From positions 87,651 to 151,650 of the forward strand of contig CAWBCD010000028.1 of NCBI GenBank assembly GCA_963787205.1: DNA of 64,000 bases. Direction: 5' to 3'. Position 1 is the first letter of the stretch, and each line of letters starts with the position of its first letter. Source of the stretch: DATFNI01 sp963787205. GTDB lineage: Bacteria; Bacteroidota; Rhodothermia; Balneolales; DATFMH01. The notes under the pieces are model-generated. The model saw nothing but the letters and a program-made list of their open reading frames with translations, ran no database searches and was not told the origin of the DNA. Positions 51,721 to 60,449 of the stretch are shown in pieces. The translations under genes and the position numbers were made by a program.

Positions 51721-51871
51721 TCCCGACCTGCCCGGCCAATTACTATAAATGAACCTGCGAAACAAGCATTATAACATCATATAGAAAATTATATGTCATA
51801 GATATTATTATGAATTATTAGGTACGATTAGTTGAACAGTTCATTCAGGATGCATTCATATGGGGGATATT

Positions 51872-52279
51872 ATGGAGAATATGTACATCAATCACATAGC
51901 CGTGTTTGTATGCGCTGTAACCAGTTTGGTTATTGGAGCAATCTGGTACTCACCAATACTGTTCTATAAAGCCTGGCGGCATGAGAGCGGCCTTTCCGAT
52001 GAAGATCTGAAGAATGTCAAACCAGGTAAGGTGTACACGATCACGTTTCTTTTGTCGCTCATCATATCGTACAACCTTGCTTTCTTTTTGGGGGACGCTA
52101 AAACCGACTGGGTGTGGGGTACAACCGCAGGCTTCCTTGCGGGCTTCGGCTGGGCTGCCATGATCTTTACAATTATAGCGCTGTTTGAACAGAAAACGCT
52201 CAAATACATTATGATCAACGGCGGGTATATCGTCGTGTATTTTACATTAATCGGTTTTATACTGGGTATTTGGCGATAA
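51872..52279 (+). CDS. DUF1761 membrane protein
   Basis: The 135-residue protein has four membrane spans: about 5-25 (NHIAVFVCAVTSLVIGAIWY), 55-73, 83-105 and 115-133. The first half has the DUF1761 pattern IGAIWYSPILFYKAW and the polar loop GLSDEDLKNVKPGKVYTITF. Function of the family is unknown. I place the start at ATG 51872 with GGGGGAT 5 bases before it; an in-frame ATG at 51860 lies before that site. Two pseudogenes follow directly. Confidence 0.85.
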   Translation: MENMYINHIAVFVCAVTSLVIGAIWYSPILFYKAWRHESGLSDEDLKNVKPGKVYTITFLLSLIISYNLAFFLGDAKTDWVWGTTAGFLAGFGWAAMIFTIIALFEQKTLKYIMINGGYIVVYFTLIGFILGIWR

Positions 52280-52320
52280 CAGGGCCATTGTCCATTCTCA
52301 CTAAAAAAATATTGTATTCG

Positions 52321-52735
52321 GAAATATTCTTCCCTGATGGAAGTGCCATGATAAAAGGATTGGATTTTACCCGATACGTGGACATTGTCTCATGGATGAG
52401 TGCCATGCAGGTGCAGAATTATTATGCTGCGTTATGGGCTATTGGGTTACCAATGGATCAGGCAGCGCAAGGGGAAACAGCATACTTTTGTGTTGCTCGA
52501 CGAGTGGATACCGGATCAGAGGAAACTGAATCGGGAAGAGACACTGGAAGAATTGACTCGTCGATATTTTCGGAGCCGTGGTCCGGCTACCGTTTTTTAT
52601 GACTTTCCCTGGTGGTCCGGTCTAACAGTCAAAGAGGCAAGACAGGGAATAGCGATGGTTGCAACCGACCTCAAGAAACGATCCACAGAGGGTCAGGATT
52701 TCTGGTTTTCAGATGGTATTGAGGAAAAGGAAGCA
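52321..52735 (+). pseudogene. Decayed winged-helix DNA-binding (HTH_42/DUF1006) gene
   Basis: Two pieces in different frames match the family. The first (near 52375-52460) reads VSWMSAMQVQNYYAALWAIG, the usual N-terminal block. The second (near 52461-52735) reads KGKQHTFVLLDEWIPDQRKL, EELTRRYFRSRGPATVFYDF and WWSGLTVKEARQG, the middle of the family. About 130 residues between them and the whole C-terminal third are missing. The frame changes at about 52465. The intact family has around 350-400 residues, so this is a deletion product. Confidence 0.75.
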
Positions 52736-53150
52736 AGGTCGCAGACGGTGCATTTGCTGCCGGCTTTCTGAAATACGGCTACCCGGTAATAATGGAAACG
52801 CGGCATCCTGAAAAACTGGATGAATGGCGGGCAGCGGAGTGAAATGGAGCCAGTATTGGATCATTTGATGAAGTCGCTTCTTTCGGAGATGTGATCGTGC
52901 TGGCCGTGAAAGGATCGGTTGCCAAAGACGCACTGGATCAGGAGGGAGAAAGAACCTGGTTGGAAAAACAATCATCGATACCACCAACCCGATCACAGAT
53001 CTTCCACCCGAGAATGGTGTGCTGCGGTTCTTTACGAATCTGGATCATTCACTCATGGAGCAGCTTCAAAAGTCTTTTCCGGACACCAACTTTGTGAAAG
53101 CATTCAACAGTGTTGGTAACTCATTAATGGTAAACCCCTCAAATAGTGAT
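52729..53150 (+). pseudogene. Decayed F420-dependent NADP oxidoreductase-like gene
   Basis: Three collinear pieces rebuild one Rossmann protein. The first is AFAAGFLKYGYPVIMETRHP then EKLDEWRAAE and a TGA stop at 52840-52842. The second is GSFDEVASFGDVIVLAVKGS. The third, after a frameshift near 52955, is GKTIIDTTNPITDLPPENGV, then TNLDHSLMEQLQKSFPDTNF and VKAFNSVGNSLMVNP. The order and spacing match the NAD(P)-binding domain of the F420/NADP oxidoreductase family. The Gly-rich start is damaged at the join with the previous pseudogene and the C-terminal third is lost. Confidence 0.8.
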
Positions 53151-53271
53151 ATTACTTTCACACTTACATCTGATTTACACGGAAGCTCACGGACCTTTTA
53201 CTAATATTTGTATATTAAGAAGTTAACTGTGTGCTGATATCAAGTTGCTCCATTTGGCAGGTACGGGAATT

Positions 53272-54522
53272 ATGAAAAAAACGGTACTGACTATTCTGGT
53301 TAGCTTAGGTTGTTACGGTTTGGCGATGGCGCAATTGACGTCATTTTATGTACAACCTATACAAACAGATTCTCACTATGCCGTAGCGCAGGACAGCCAT
53401 TATGTGGCTTTTAATGCATCCGCGAGCAGCCGGGATGAATTGTTGTTGTTTTTGGGAGGAACCGGATCCAAACCTAAAGATTATACTGATTTCCCAAACC
53501 TGGCCGCTAATTTGGGGTATAATGCGATCGATCTGGCATATTTGGACGGTACAGCTATTGACATGGCTTGCTCTGCCAGTTCAGATACTACCTGTTTTCG
53601 AAACTTTCATCAGGAGGTGTGTTACGGCCCCCCTGTCAGTTCTGCAATTAACGTTGACAGCTTGAATTCGATTTACACGCGAACCGTTAAGCTGCTGAAA
53701 TACCTTGCAATAAAATATCCGAACCAGCACTGGGACCAGTTTCTTTCTGGTGATTCGATTCTCTGGAGTAAGGTCGTGGTATCGGGACATTCCCAGGGAT
53801 CGGGACACGCCCTTTATTTGGCGAAACAACATACCTGCGCCCGGCTGATTATGTTTTCAGGTGCGGATGATTATAGCACCTATTATGATTTACCGCCCGG
53901 CTGGATATCGTGGAAAAGTAAGACGCCGTTGAACGATTTCTACAGTTTTTTGCACCTCGAGGACGATGTGATACCCTATTCCATACAGTATAAAATCGTA
54001 AAAGCACTTGGAATGATGTCCAATGGCGATGACAGTACCATCGTTGATAATAAAGCAAGTCCCTATCAGCATTCCCACCTGTTATACACCGACGCAAAAC
54101 CGCGATTCCAGATTAACTCAGCGACACATGATGCGACGGTGGGTGACTTTTTCACCCCGCGTAATTCCTCGGGTGGTCTCTTATTTGATCCGGTTTGGAA
54201 GTACATGTTAACAAACCAGATCAGCACAGGTATTCAAGGTACATCCGTAGAAAAACCTGACCGTTTGGCACTCTATCAGAATTACCCAAATCCGTTCAAT
54301 CCGACGACAATCATATCATATTCGATTGATAGAGCTCAACATGTCTCGCTTAAAGTGTACGATATCCTGGGACGGACAGTCACTACGCTGATAGACGGTC
54401 GTCAAACCACTGGACTGCATCATGTTCGTTTTAATGCATCCCATCTGGCAAGCGGATTGTACATTTACAGGTTACAGGCGGATACAAAGGTGATTACAAA
54501 AAAGATGATGGTGATCAAGTAG
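53272..54522 (+). CDS. Secreted alpha/beta hydrolase (BPSS1187-like) with type IX sorting tail
   Basis: From ATG 53272 the 416-residue protein has a signal peptide (MKKTVLTILVSLGCYGLAMA). An alpha/beta-hydrolase domain spans about 20-310: DELLLFLGGTGSKPKDY (oxyanion region), LAANLGYNAIDLAYLDG, and VVVSGHSQGSGHALYLAK with nucleophile Ser in GHSQG. LHLEDDVIPY may carry the acid and ATHDATVGDFF the His. A type IX sorting domain ends it (NYPNPFNPTTIISYSI, YDILGRTVTTL, GLYIYRL, ITKKMMVIK). Three Cys-containing loops suggest disulfides. The substrate (ester, possibly a glycan or lipid) is unknown. Confidence 0.88.
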   Translation: MKKTVLTILVSLGCYGLAMAQLTSFYVQPIQTDSHYAVAQDSHYVAFNASASSRDELLLFLGGTGSKPKDYTDFPNLAANLGYNAIDLAYLDGTAIDMACSASSDTTCFRNFHQEVCYGPPVSSAINVDSLNSIYTRTVKLLKYLAIKYPNQHWDQFLSGDSILWSKVVVSGHSQGSGHALYLAKQHTCARLIMFSGADDYSTYYDLPPGWISWKSKTPLNDFYSFLHLEDDVIPYSIQYKIVKALGMMSNGDDSTIVDNKASPYQHSHLLYTDAKPRFQINSATHDATVGDFFTPRNSSGGLLFDPVWKYMLTNQISTGIQGTSVEKPDRLALYQNYPNPFNPTTIISYSIDRAQHVSLKVYDILGRTVTTLIDGRQTTGLHHVRFNASHLASGLYIYRLQADTKVITKKMMVIK

Positions 54523-54576
54523 CGTCGTATCGCGATACGACCCTCAAGTATCCCATACACTACCTGAATTGTAATC

Positions 54577-56055
54577 TCAATGCAGATCTGCCAGTTCGAT
54601 CAACACTTTTTTGTAGAGGTTGTCCACGTCGTTCTTATGGCCGTCGTAGTTATTGGCAATCATACTGAAGACGATCAGGCGTCCTTTTTTATCATGCAGG
54701 TAACCGGACATGCTTCGGACATCTGAAATCAATCCGGATTTAATCCGGGCGTTGTTCGCAATGGGAGTGCCGTTTCCGAAATGGTTAAAGTATCCAATAT
54801 CTACGGGATCACCGGCGATTCCCAGCGAGCGGTAAAAATCGGGAAACCAGTTTTGTTTTGATGCATATACCAACTGTTCAACCATGGTCTTGGGAGTGAT
54901 CCGGTCGGCAGGCGACAGTCCGCTGCCGTCATAGATATGCATTCCCTCCGAATAGATGTGATGATCTTTTAGAAATTTCCTGATTGTTTTCACGCCTTCC
55001 TCTTCCGTTCCCTTACCCGTTTCATGCACAGCAAGCATCCGCAGGCAGTGTTCTGCGTAAAGATTGATGCTCTTCTTGTTGGTTTTATATACGATATCAC
55101 TCAGCTTCGGGGATAGGGTGGTGGTAATCTCATGCATCGCACTATATGCGATCGGGCCGGTAGCCTTCCTGCTGCTATCTGAAACAGCTATGCCTGCACT
55201 ATTCAGAGACGAGCGCAAGGTATCAGCTGCAAAAAGGGCAGGATCTGGAATCGATCCCTTATCAGAAAATTCCGTATACCCGGCAGGAACGGTTCCACGT
55301 AAGACTATCACCTTTTGCAGGGGGCCGGCATAGATATAGCCATTGTCTCCGCTGCCTATCGCACCGGTTTTCATGTAATTGAGAAACGTAAGGCCTGGGA
55401 TTTTGGGATCCATCTTCAACAAACGGGCCGGTCTGCCCACAACTCGTGAAGGATGGAAGTAGAGCGTGTAGAGATCATCGTGAATGGTCAAGCCGTTGGC
55501 ACCCGCACCGTAATAATTCCCGATATCCATCCACAGCCAGTAGTCCGGTGTGCTGTTGCCCGAGAATATTTGGTTGTCTGCGACGACCGATCCATCAATT
55601 TTTTTGATACCGGTGGTTTCTATTGCTTTAACCCATTGCTGCATAAGTGAATCGAGGGGGAGTGAACCCTTTACTTCGTTAGATCCAAGCGTTGGGTCGC
55701 CGCCACCTTTTATATAAATGTTGCCGTGCAGAATTCCATCATTATCAATATTACCATCATAGTACAGTGAGGTTTTGAAGTGAAAATCGGGACCGAGTTC
55801 ATCCAGAGCGATGGAAGTGGTCACAGCCTTGAGTCCGGATGCCGGTGCGAGTCCGCGTTCGCTGTTATGATCCATCAGAACCTGCCCGTTATCGGCGTAG
55901 ACGGCATATGCACCCCATGTGGCGTGTCTTAATACCATCGTTTCGTCGAGTTCTTTCAACGTGCGATTAAGATGGGATTTCCCTATTGGGCCAAACCCGA
56001 CGAAGCAGAGACATGTCAGTAAAAGCGTAGTTTTTCGGAATGTATGAAAAGGCAT
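54577..56055 (-). CDS. dacB: D-alanyl-D-alanine carboxypeptidase/endopeptidase, PBP4 type
   Basis: It trims peptidoglycan cross-links and stem peptides in the periplasm. The protein of about 492 residues starts best at ATG 56055, giving a signal peptide (MPFHTFRKTTLLLTCLCFVG). A longer in-frame start at 56130 would add 25 residues before it. Active-site motifs are SxxK (PASGLKAVTT), SxN (KKSINLYAEHC) and KTG-like (IKSGLISDVRSMSGYL). The large insert between the first two motifs is typical of PBP4/S13 enzymes (NIYIKGGGDPTLGS, DGSVVADNQIFSG). It is a single gene, convergent with the alpha/beta hydrolase. Confidence 0.94.
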   Translation of the reverse strand: MPFHTFRKTTLLLTCLCFVGFGPIGKSHLNRTLKELDETMVLRHATWGAYAVYADNGQVLMDHNSERGLAPASGLKAVTTSIALDELGPDFHFKTSLYYDGNIDNDGILHGNIYIKGGGDPTLGSNEVKGSLPLDSLMQQWVKAIETTGIKKIDGSVVADNQIFSGNSTPDYWLWMDIGNYYGAGANGLTIHDDLYTLYFHPSRVVGRPARLLKMDPKIPGLTFLNYMKTGAIGSGDNGYIYAGPLQKVIVLRGTVPAGYTEFSDKGSIPDPALFAADTLRSSLNSAGIAVSDSSRKATGPIAYSAMHEITTTLSPKLSDIVYKTNKKSINLYAEHCLRMLAVHETGKGTEEEGVKTIRKFLKDHHIYSEGMHIYDGSGLSPADRITPKTMVEQLVYASKQNWFPDFYRSLGIAGDPVDIGYFNHFGNGTPIANNARIKSGLISDVRSMSGYLHDKKGRLIVFSMIANNYDGHKNDVDNLYKKVLIELADLH

Positions 56056-56338
56056 TGATACGGTGTTAAATGATCGGATACTGATTTTAAGGCTATCACA
56101 GGTAAAACGAAACTGGAAAAACAGCCGCAAAAATCATGAAAGGATTCGTCCTGTGATCATTCTTATTTTTTACTGTTCCTTTATTGGAAAGAGTCTGATA
56201 ACTTCCGCCACCCGTGATCAATTCCGGAGACTATCGAAACGGAATCAAAAAATAAAGAAATGATTACAGACCAATTCCTCCCGATCTTTTATATTGGTCT
56301 GATTATACAACTTAATAAAATGGCTTACCGGCTAATAA

Positions 56339-58792
56339 ATGATGAAAACGATACGATCCCAATATTTACTTCTGGTTATTTTCGCAATCTTTTTAACACA
56401 ATGTTCAGCTTCCCACAAAGCCGAACAGAACCCAAAGCCTGGATTCGAACAGGAACAGCCCAGTGGTGAACGAACCATGCTGCCCAACGGGTGGAGTCTG
56501 TCACCGGCGGGGCATTTTGTGGATCTGGCCGATTTGCCATTGAATTTGGTGGTTTCCCATTCTGGTAAATATATAGCCGTTACCAATAACGGCTATGGAC
56601 ATCAGAGTATCATGCTTTTTAATCCACAGGGCAAGAAGCTTGATACGAGGTTCATCCCCGAATCCTGGCTTGGGTTGGCGTTCAGCGACAATGATCATTA
56701 TCTCTATGCTTCGGAAGGCAATGAAGATAATATCCTGGTTTATGCGATTAATGATGGTAAGCTTTCCCTTCAGGATAGCCTGAATCTAGGGAAACCGTGG
56801 CCGAAGCAAAAAATATCACCAACCGGCATAGCCGTAGACAACTCGCACAACCGGTTATTTACGGTTACCAAGGAAGATAGTGCGCTGTATGAATTCAATC
56901 TTCAGACAAAACAAATCGTGCATCGCGTTCCCCTGGATGCGGAGGCTTACACGTGTTTGCTGTCGCCTGACAAGAGCAAACTTTATATATCACTATGGGG
57001 TGGGGAAGCAGTTGACGTGTTTGACGCCAACACGGCTCAGCTGATTAAAAAAATACCCGCTGGAAGCCACCCTACCGATATGGTACTTTCTCACGATGGC
57101 AAATATTTGTATGTGGCAAATGCGAATGACAATACCGTATCCATCATCAATACGGAAGCCGGGAAAGTGATCGAGACTATTAATTCGGCGTTATATCCCG
57201 ATTCGCCGGCCGGGAGTACGCCCAATGGCCTGGCGCTTTCAGAGAACGGCAAGCGACTTTATATCGCTAATGCCGATAATAATAATCTCGCCGTTTTTGA
57301 CGTCACCAATCCCGGGGAAAGCAGATCACTTGGCTTCATTCCAACTGGCTGGTATCCGACTTCGGTGAAAGTGCTGAATGGCAAAATTTATGTTACCAAT
57401 GGAAAAGGCCAGTTCAGCATGCCCAATCCCAAAGGCCCTAATCCAACAAAAAGAAGCACACCTGAGACTCAGTATATCGCGCGTATTTTAACAGGAACGA
57501 TGTCGATCATTCCGGTACCGGATGAGGAAAAGCTCCATGACTACACCCAGGAAGTTTACAGGGATACGCCATACAAAGGAACCGCAAAACCTGCAGAAAG
57601 GGTAGCAGCTGATAATCCGATACCTCAAAAAATTGGCCAGAAGAGCCCGATTAAGCACGTTTTCTACATCATCAAGGAAAATCGAACGTATGACCAGGTG
57701 CTTGGCGACGTTAAAGAAGGAAATGGGGATTCGTCACTGACACTATTCGGAAGAAGGATCACCCCGAACGAACACAAGCTGGTTCATGATTTTGTGCTGC
57801 TGGATAATTTTTATGTGAATGCCGAGGTTAGTGCCGACGGACACAACTGGTCGACAGCGGCTTACGCAACGGATTATGTACAGAAAACATGGCCGACAAA
57901 TTACAGCGGTCGCGGTGGTTCCTATGATTACGAGGGAAGCCGAAAGGTTGCCTTTCCGCGCAAAGGATTCATTTGGGATTATTGCAAAAGGGCGGGAGTC
58001 AGTTACCGGAGTTATGGAGAATTCATATGGAATGGAACAACAGGCCTCCAATCCCTGAAAGGACATTTTGATAAGAATTTTATCGGGTTCGACCTACATG
58101 TACGTGATGTAACCCGCGAGAAAGTCTGGGAGCATGATTTCGATTCGCTGGTTACCGCTCACTCACTTCCCCAGTTAATGACGATCCGGTTTCCCAATGA
58201 CCATACGGCGGGTCTGGCAGGGGGTATGATGACACCGCTGGCGTATGCCGCAGACAATGATCTGGGAGTTGGCCGTTTCATTGATCATCTGTCGCACAGC
58301 CCGGTTTGGAAATCATCCGTTGTTTTTATAGTGGAAGACGATGCGCAGGACGGACCGGACCACGTCGATTCTCACCGTTCGACGGTGTATGTTGTCGGTC
58401 CATATGTAAAACGCCACCAGGTTATTCATACCATGTATTCGACAGCCTCGGTACTCCACACCATTGAGCTGATTCTTGGATTGCCCCCGATGAGTCAGTA
58501 CGATGCGGCGGCCCTGCCGATGTACGATTGTTTTACTTCCAAGCCCGATCTTACACCGTATAATGCCCTACCGGAAAACGTGGATATGGATAAAACCAAT
58601 CCTAAGAACACGGCTTTAGCCAGGGAGTCGGATAAGTTCGATCTGGCTGTCGAGGATGCGGCACCGGAGATCCCGTTCAACGAGGTCATCTGGAAAGCGG
58701 TTAAAGGTAAAAACAGCGTGATGCCCGCACCGCGCCACAGTGCGTTTGTCCGCCCATTTGCATCCAGCGAAAAACAGGACGACGACGATTGA
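56339..58792 (+). CDS. Beta-propeller (YncE-like) and phosphoesterase fusion lipoprotein
   Basis: The 817-residue lipoprotein (lipobox FLTQC, Cys about 22) joins two domains. Residues about 50-400 form a seven-bladed YncE-like propeller (SHDGKYLYVANANDNTVSII, LSENGKRLYIANADNNNLAV, GWYPTSVKV). Residues about 440-770 are a phosphoesterase/alkaline-phosphatase-fold domain (VFYIIKENRTYDQVLGDVKE, FVLLDNFYVNAEVSADGHNW, DDAQDGPDHVDSHRSTVYVV, with metal-ligand Asp/His). The combination is a known 'bifunctional YncE/alkaline phosphatase' architecture in Bacteroidota. An extracellular or periplasmic phosphodiesterase is probable. ATG 56342 is an equal start choice. Confidence 0.9.
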   Translation: MMKTIRSQYLLLVIFAIFLTQCSASHKAEQNPKPGFEQEQPSGERTMLPNGWSLSPAGHFVDLADLPLNLVVSHSGKYIAVTNNGYGHQSIMLFNPQGKKLDTRFIPESWLGLAFSDNDHYLYASEGNEDNILVYAINDGKLSLQDSLNLGKPWPKQKISPTGIAVDNSHNRLFTVTKEDSALYEFNLQTKQIVHRVPLDAEAYTCLLSPDKSKLYISLWGGEAVDVFDANTAQLIKKIPAGSHPTDMVLSHDGKYLYVANANDNTVSIINTEAGKVIETINSALYPDSPAGSTPNGLALSENGKRLYIANADNNNLAVFDVTNPGESRSLGFIPTGWYPTSVKVLNGKIYVTNGKGQFSMPNPKGPNPTKRSTPETQYIARILTGTMSIIPVPDEEKLHDYTQEVYRDTPYKGTAKPAERVAADNPIPQKIGQKSPIKHVFYIIKENRTYDQVLGDVKEGNGDSSLTLFGRRITPNEHKLVHDFVLLDNFYVNAEVSADGHNWSTAAYATDYVQKTWPTNYSGRGGSYDYEGSRKVAFPRKGFIWDYCKRAGVSYRSYGEFIWNGTTGLQSLKGHFDKNFIGFDLHVRDVTREKVWEHDFDSLVTAHSLPQLMTIRFPNDHTAGLAGGMMTPLAYAADNDLGVGRFIDHLSHSPVWKSSVVFIVEDDAQDGPDHVDSHRSTVYVVGPYVKRHQVIHTMYSTASVLHTIELILGLPPMSQYDAAALPMYDCFTSKPDLTPYNALPENVDMDKTNPKNTALARESDKFDLAVEDAAPEIPFNEVIWKAVKGKNSVMPAPRHSAFVRPFASSEKQDDDD

Positions 58793-58801
58793 TGTTAGCC
58801 G

Positions 58802-58832
58802 GCGGTCCGACGGTTCCAATCCGTCAGACCGC
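58802..58832. terminator. GC hairpin after the phosphoesterase gene
   Basis: Arms GCGGTC-c-GACGG (58802-58813) and CCGTC-a-GACCGC (58821-58832) pair with one mismatch and a 7-base loop. It begins 10 bases after the stop codon. There is no T-run. Confidence 0.5.
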
Positions 58833-58844
58833 TATATCACCTCT

Positions 58845-59126
58845 GTAGGTCGGACAGCCTGTCCGACAGCAATTCTCGTTGCATGTTATCTAAGCGAATA
58901 TAAACACTTATTAAAAGAACCGGATCTTATTATTGGTCAGGCAGGCTAAAGGATTGACCGAAGATTAGACCAATCGGTGCAAGTTTTACCTGCAAAACGT
59001 TGTTCGACGCTCCGGCAACTTTTAACCGTGTTTTGCCTTACTCACGAGCGTTTCCATTTTTTATGGCCGATAAACGCTGTTCGGCTCATAATTGCCCGTA
59101 CTTGGCGGATAGGCTGTCCGACCTAC
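58845..59126. mobile_element. MITE-like element with perfect 16-bp terminal inverted repeats
   Basis: GTAGGTCGGACAGCCT at 58845-58860 and AGGCTGTCCGACCTAC at 59111-59126 are exact reverse complements framing 282 bp. The inside has no transposase frame. Just inside the left end, the repeat folds again (GTCGGACAGCCTGTCCGAC). No clear target duplication is seen. The right end overlaps the 3' end of the FAD oxidoreductase gene and provides its stop codon. Confidence 0.7.
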
Positions 59127-60268
59127 AATTTTATTGATTTGTTCCCTGGGAATGTTGACGAAAAATCCATTTTCTTATAGATACGATTGATATCCAGCTC
59201 ACGGCGTATCTGTTTGCCAATCAAAAGGTTGTCTGCGAGGTGTTGGGCCGCATAGCGAGAGTATAACAACCCTTTAGATCCCAATCCGGTGAACAAATAA
59301 AGCCCCGGCTCGGAATGATGGGCTCCGATTACAGGGAGACGATTTGGTGTGGATACGCGGATAGCAGACCAATGGTGTCGCAGGGCGATCCTGATAGCCA
59401 TCTCCGGAAGGATTTGTCTGAATTTACGCATAATTGTTTTCCGGCCGTTTTCATCGGGTCCCGGGTGGGAGAATTCGTGCTCATATGTGCTGCCTATGAT
59501 CAGTTGGCCCGGATGAACCCAACTGATATATCCATTACCCGATAAAGCAAAATCAAACGGGATATCACCCTCCGGCTTCATCTGGAGAAGCTGCCCCTTT
59601 ACGGGTTCGTTGGGCAAATCAGACCAGTACGGACTTTTGAGAGAAGCTGACCCGGTGGCATGGATCACGTTTTTTGTTGAAAGTGAGTGAGTATCACTTT
59701 TAAAATTCCAGGTTGATCCACTACGTGATAAAGAATAATCGGGGATCGTCTCGTATTGAACGCCCCGGTCGCGCAGCATAGACAAATAGGCTTCAAGGAA
59801 ATCCGGAATAGCTACCGTGAGACCTGTCGTGTGCCAGAGCCCACCTTCCACGCAGTTAATTCCCTCGTATTTGCCATGGATTTCACTCTCTGACAACCAA
59901 GTGCACCATCCTTCCGGCCAATCCTGGCGCTCCAGCGAGCGTTGATAGGCGCGGGCACGTTCGTGGGAAAGGGCAGGGCGGCAGACCGGCGTTTCACGAT
60001 AGAAGGTTTGGTGCGTGTTATCACGGACTTCTTCCAGTGTCTTCTTTATCGTGTTATAACAGTTGACAGGCTCCCAGAACAAGTTGGCGTTTCTTGACGC
60101 TGCCGGATCGGCCATTCCAACAGGTGCACCTGAAGCGCCGGCGGCAATTCCGCTTTTATCAATAACAGTAACCACGGCACCACCGGAAGACAGAGCATCG
60201 GCAAGGGTGATGCCGGCAAGTCCGGCACCTATAACCAGGAAATCCGGTTTTGTGGTAAAGTGAGACAA
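59123..60268 (-). CDS. FAD-dependent oxidoreductase, DAO family
   Basis: The 381-residue flavoprotein has the Rossmann start FLVIGAGLAGITLADALSSG and VTVIDKSGIAAGASGAPVGM, the middle block GGLWHTTGLTVAIPDFLEAY, and the C-terminal FAD site FTGLGSKGLLYSRYAAQHLA. The ASGAPVG and GSKGLLYSRY forms are like the FAD domain of MnmC and related glycine-oxidase-like enzymes. MnmC completes a wobble-uridine modification of tRNA, but no methyltransferase half is present here. A tail after RELDINRIYKK (FSSTFPGNKSIKL) ends at TAG inside the terminal repeat of a MITE-like element, so the natural end may have been replaced. Confidence 0.85.
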   Translation of the reverse strand: MSHFTTKPDFLVIGAGLAGITLADALSSGGAVVTVIDKSGIAAGASGAPVGMADPAASRNANLFWEPVNCYNTIKKTLEEVRDNTHQTFYRETPVCRPALSHERARAYQRSLERQDWPEGWCTWLSESEIHGKYEGINCVEGGLWHTTGLTVAIPDFLEAYLSMLRDRGVQYETIPDYSLSRSGSTWNFKSDTHSLSTKNVIHATGSASLKSPYWSDLPNEPVKGQLLQMKPEGDIPFDFALSGNGYISWVHPGQLIIGSTYEHEFSHPGPDENGRKTIMRKFRQILPEMAIRIALRHHWSAIRVSTPNRLPVIGAHHSEPGLYLFTGLGSKGLLYSRYAAQHLADNLLIGKQIRRELDINRIYKKMDFSSTFPGNKSIKL

Positions 60269-60449
60269 GAAGTTAGAAAATTAGAAATTAGTCTGGTGTT
60301 GTAAGCTGATCGACAATATAGAATTAATGCCTTGGGGTTGATAGTCTCAGGGAGACGGACCTCTATGGTGCATGGGAAAGGTAAGAGATAAAATGATCAT
60401 GTTGAAAAGGTGGGGAATGAGAGGCCTTACATTTCCGCAAATAATGCGA

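Noticed and set aside
59123..60268. MnmC, the tRNA-modifying fusion enzyme
   Set aside because: Only the FAD half is present and the methyltransferase half is absent. Similar FAD domains serve other amine oxidations, so no gene symbol was given.
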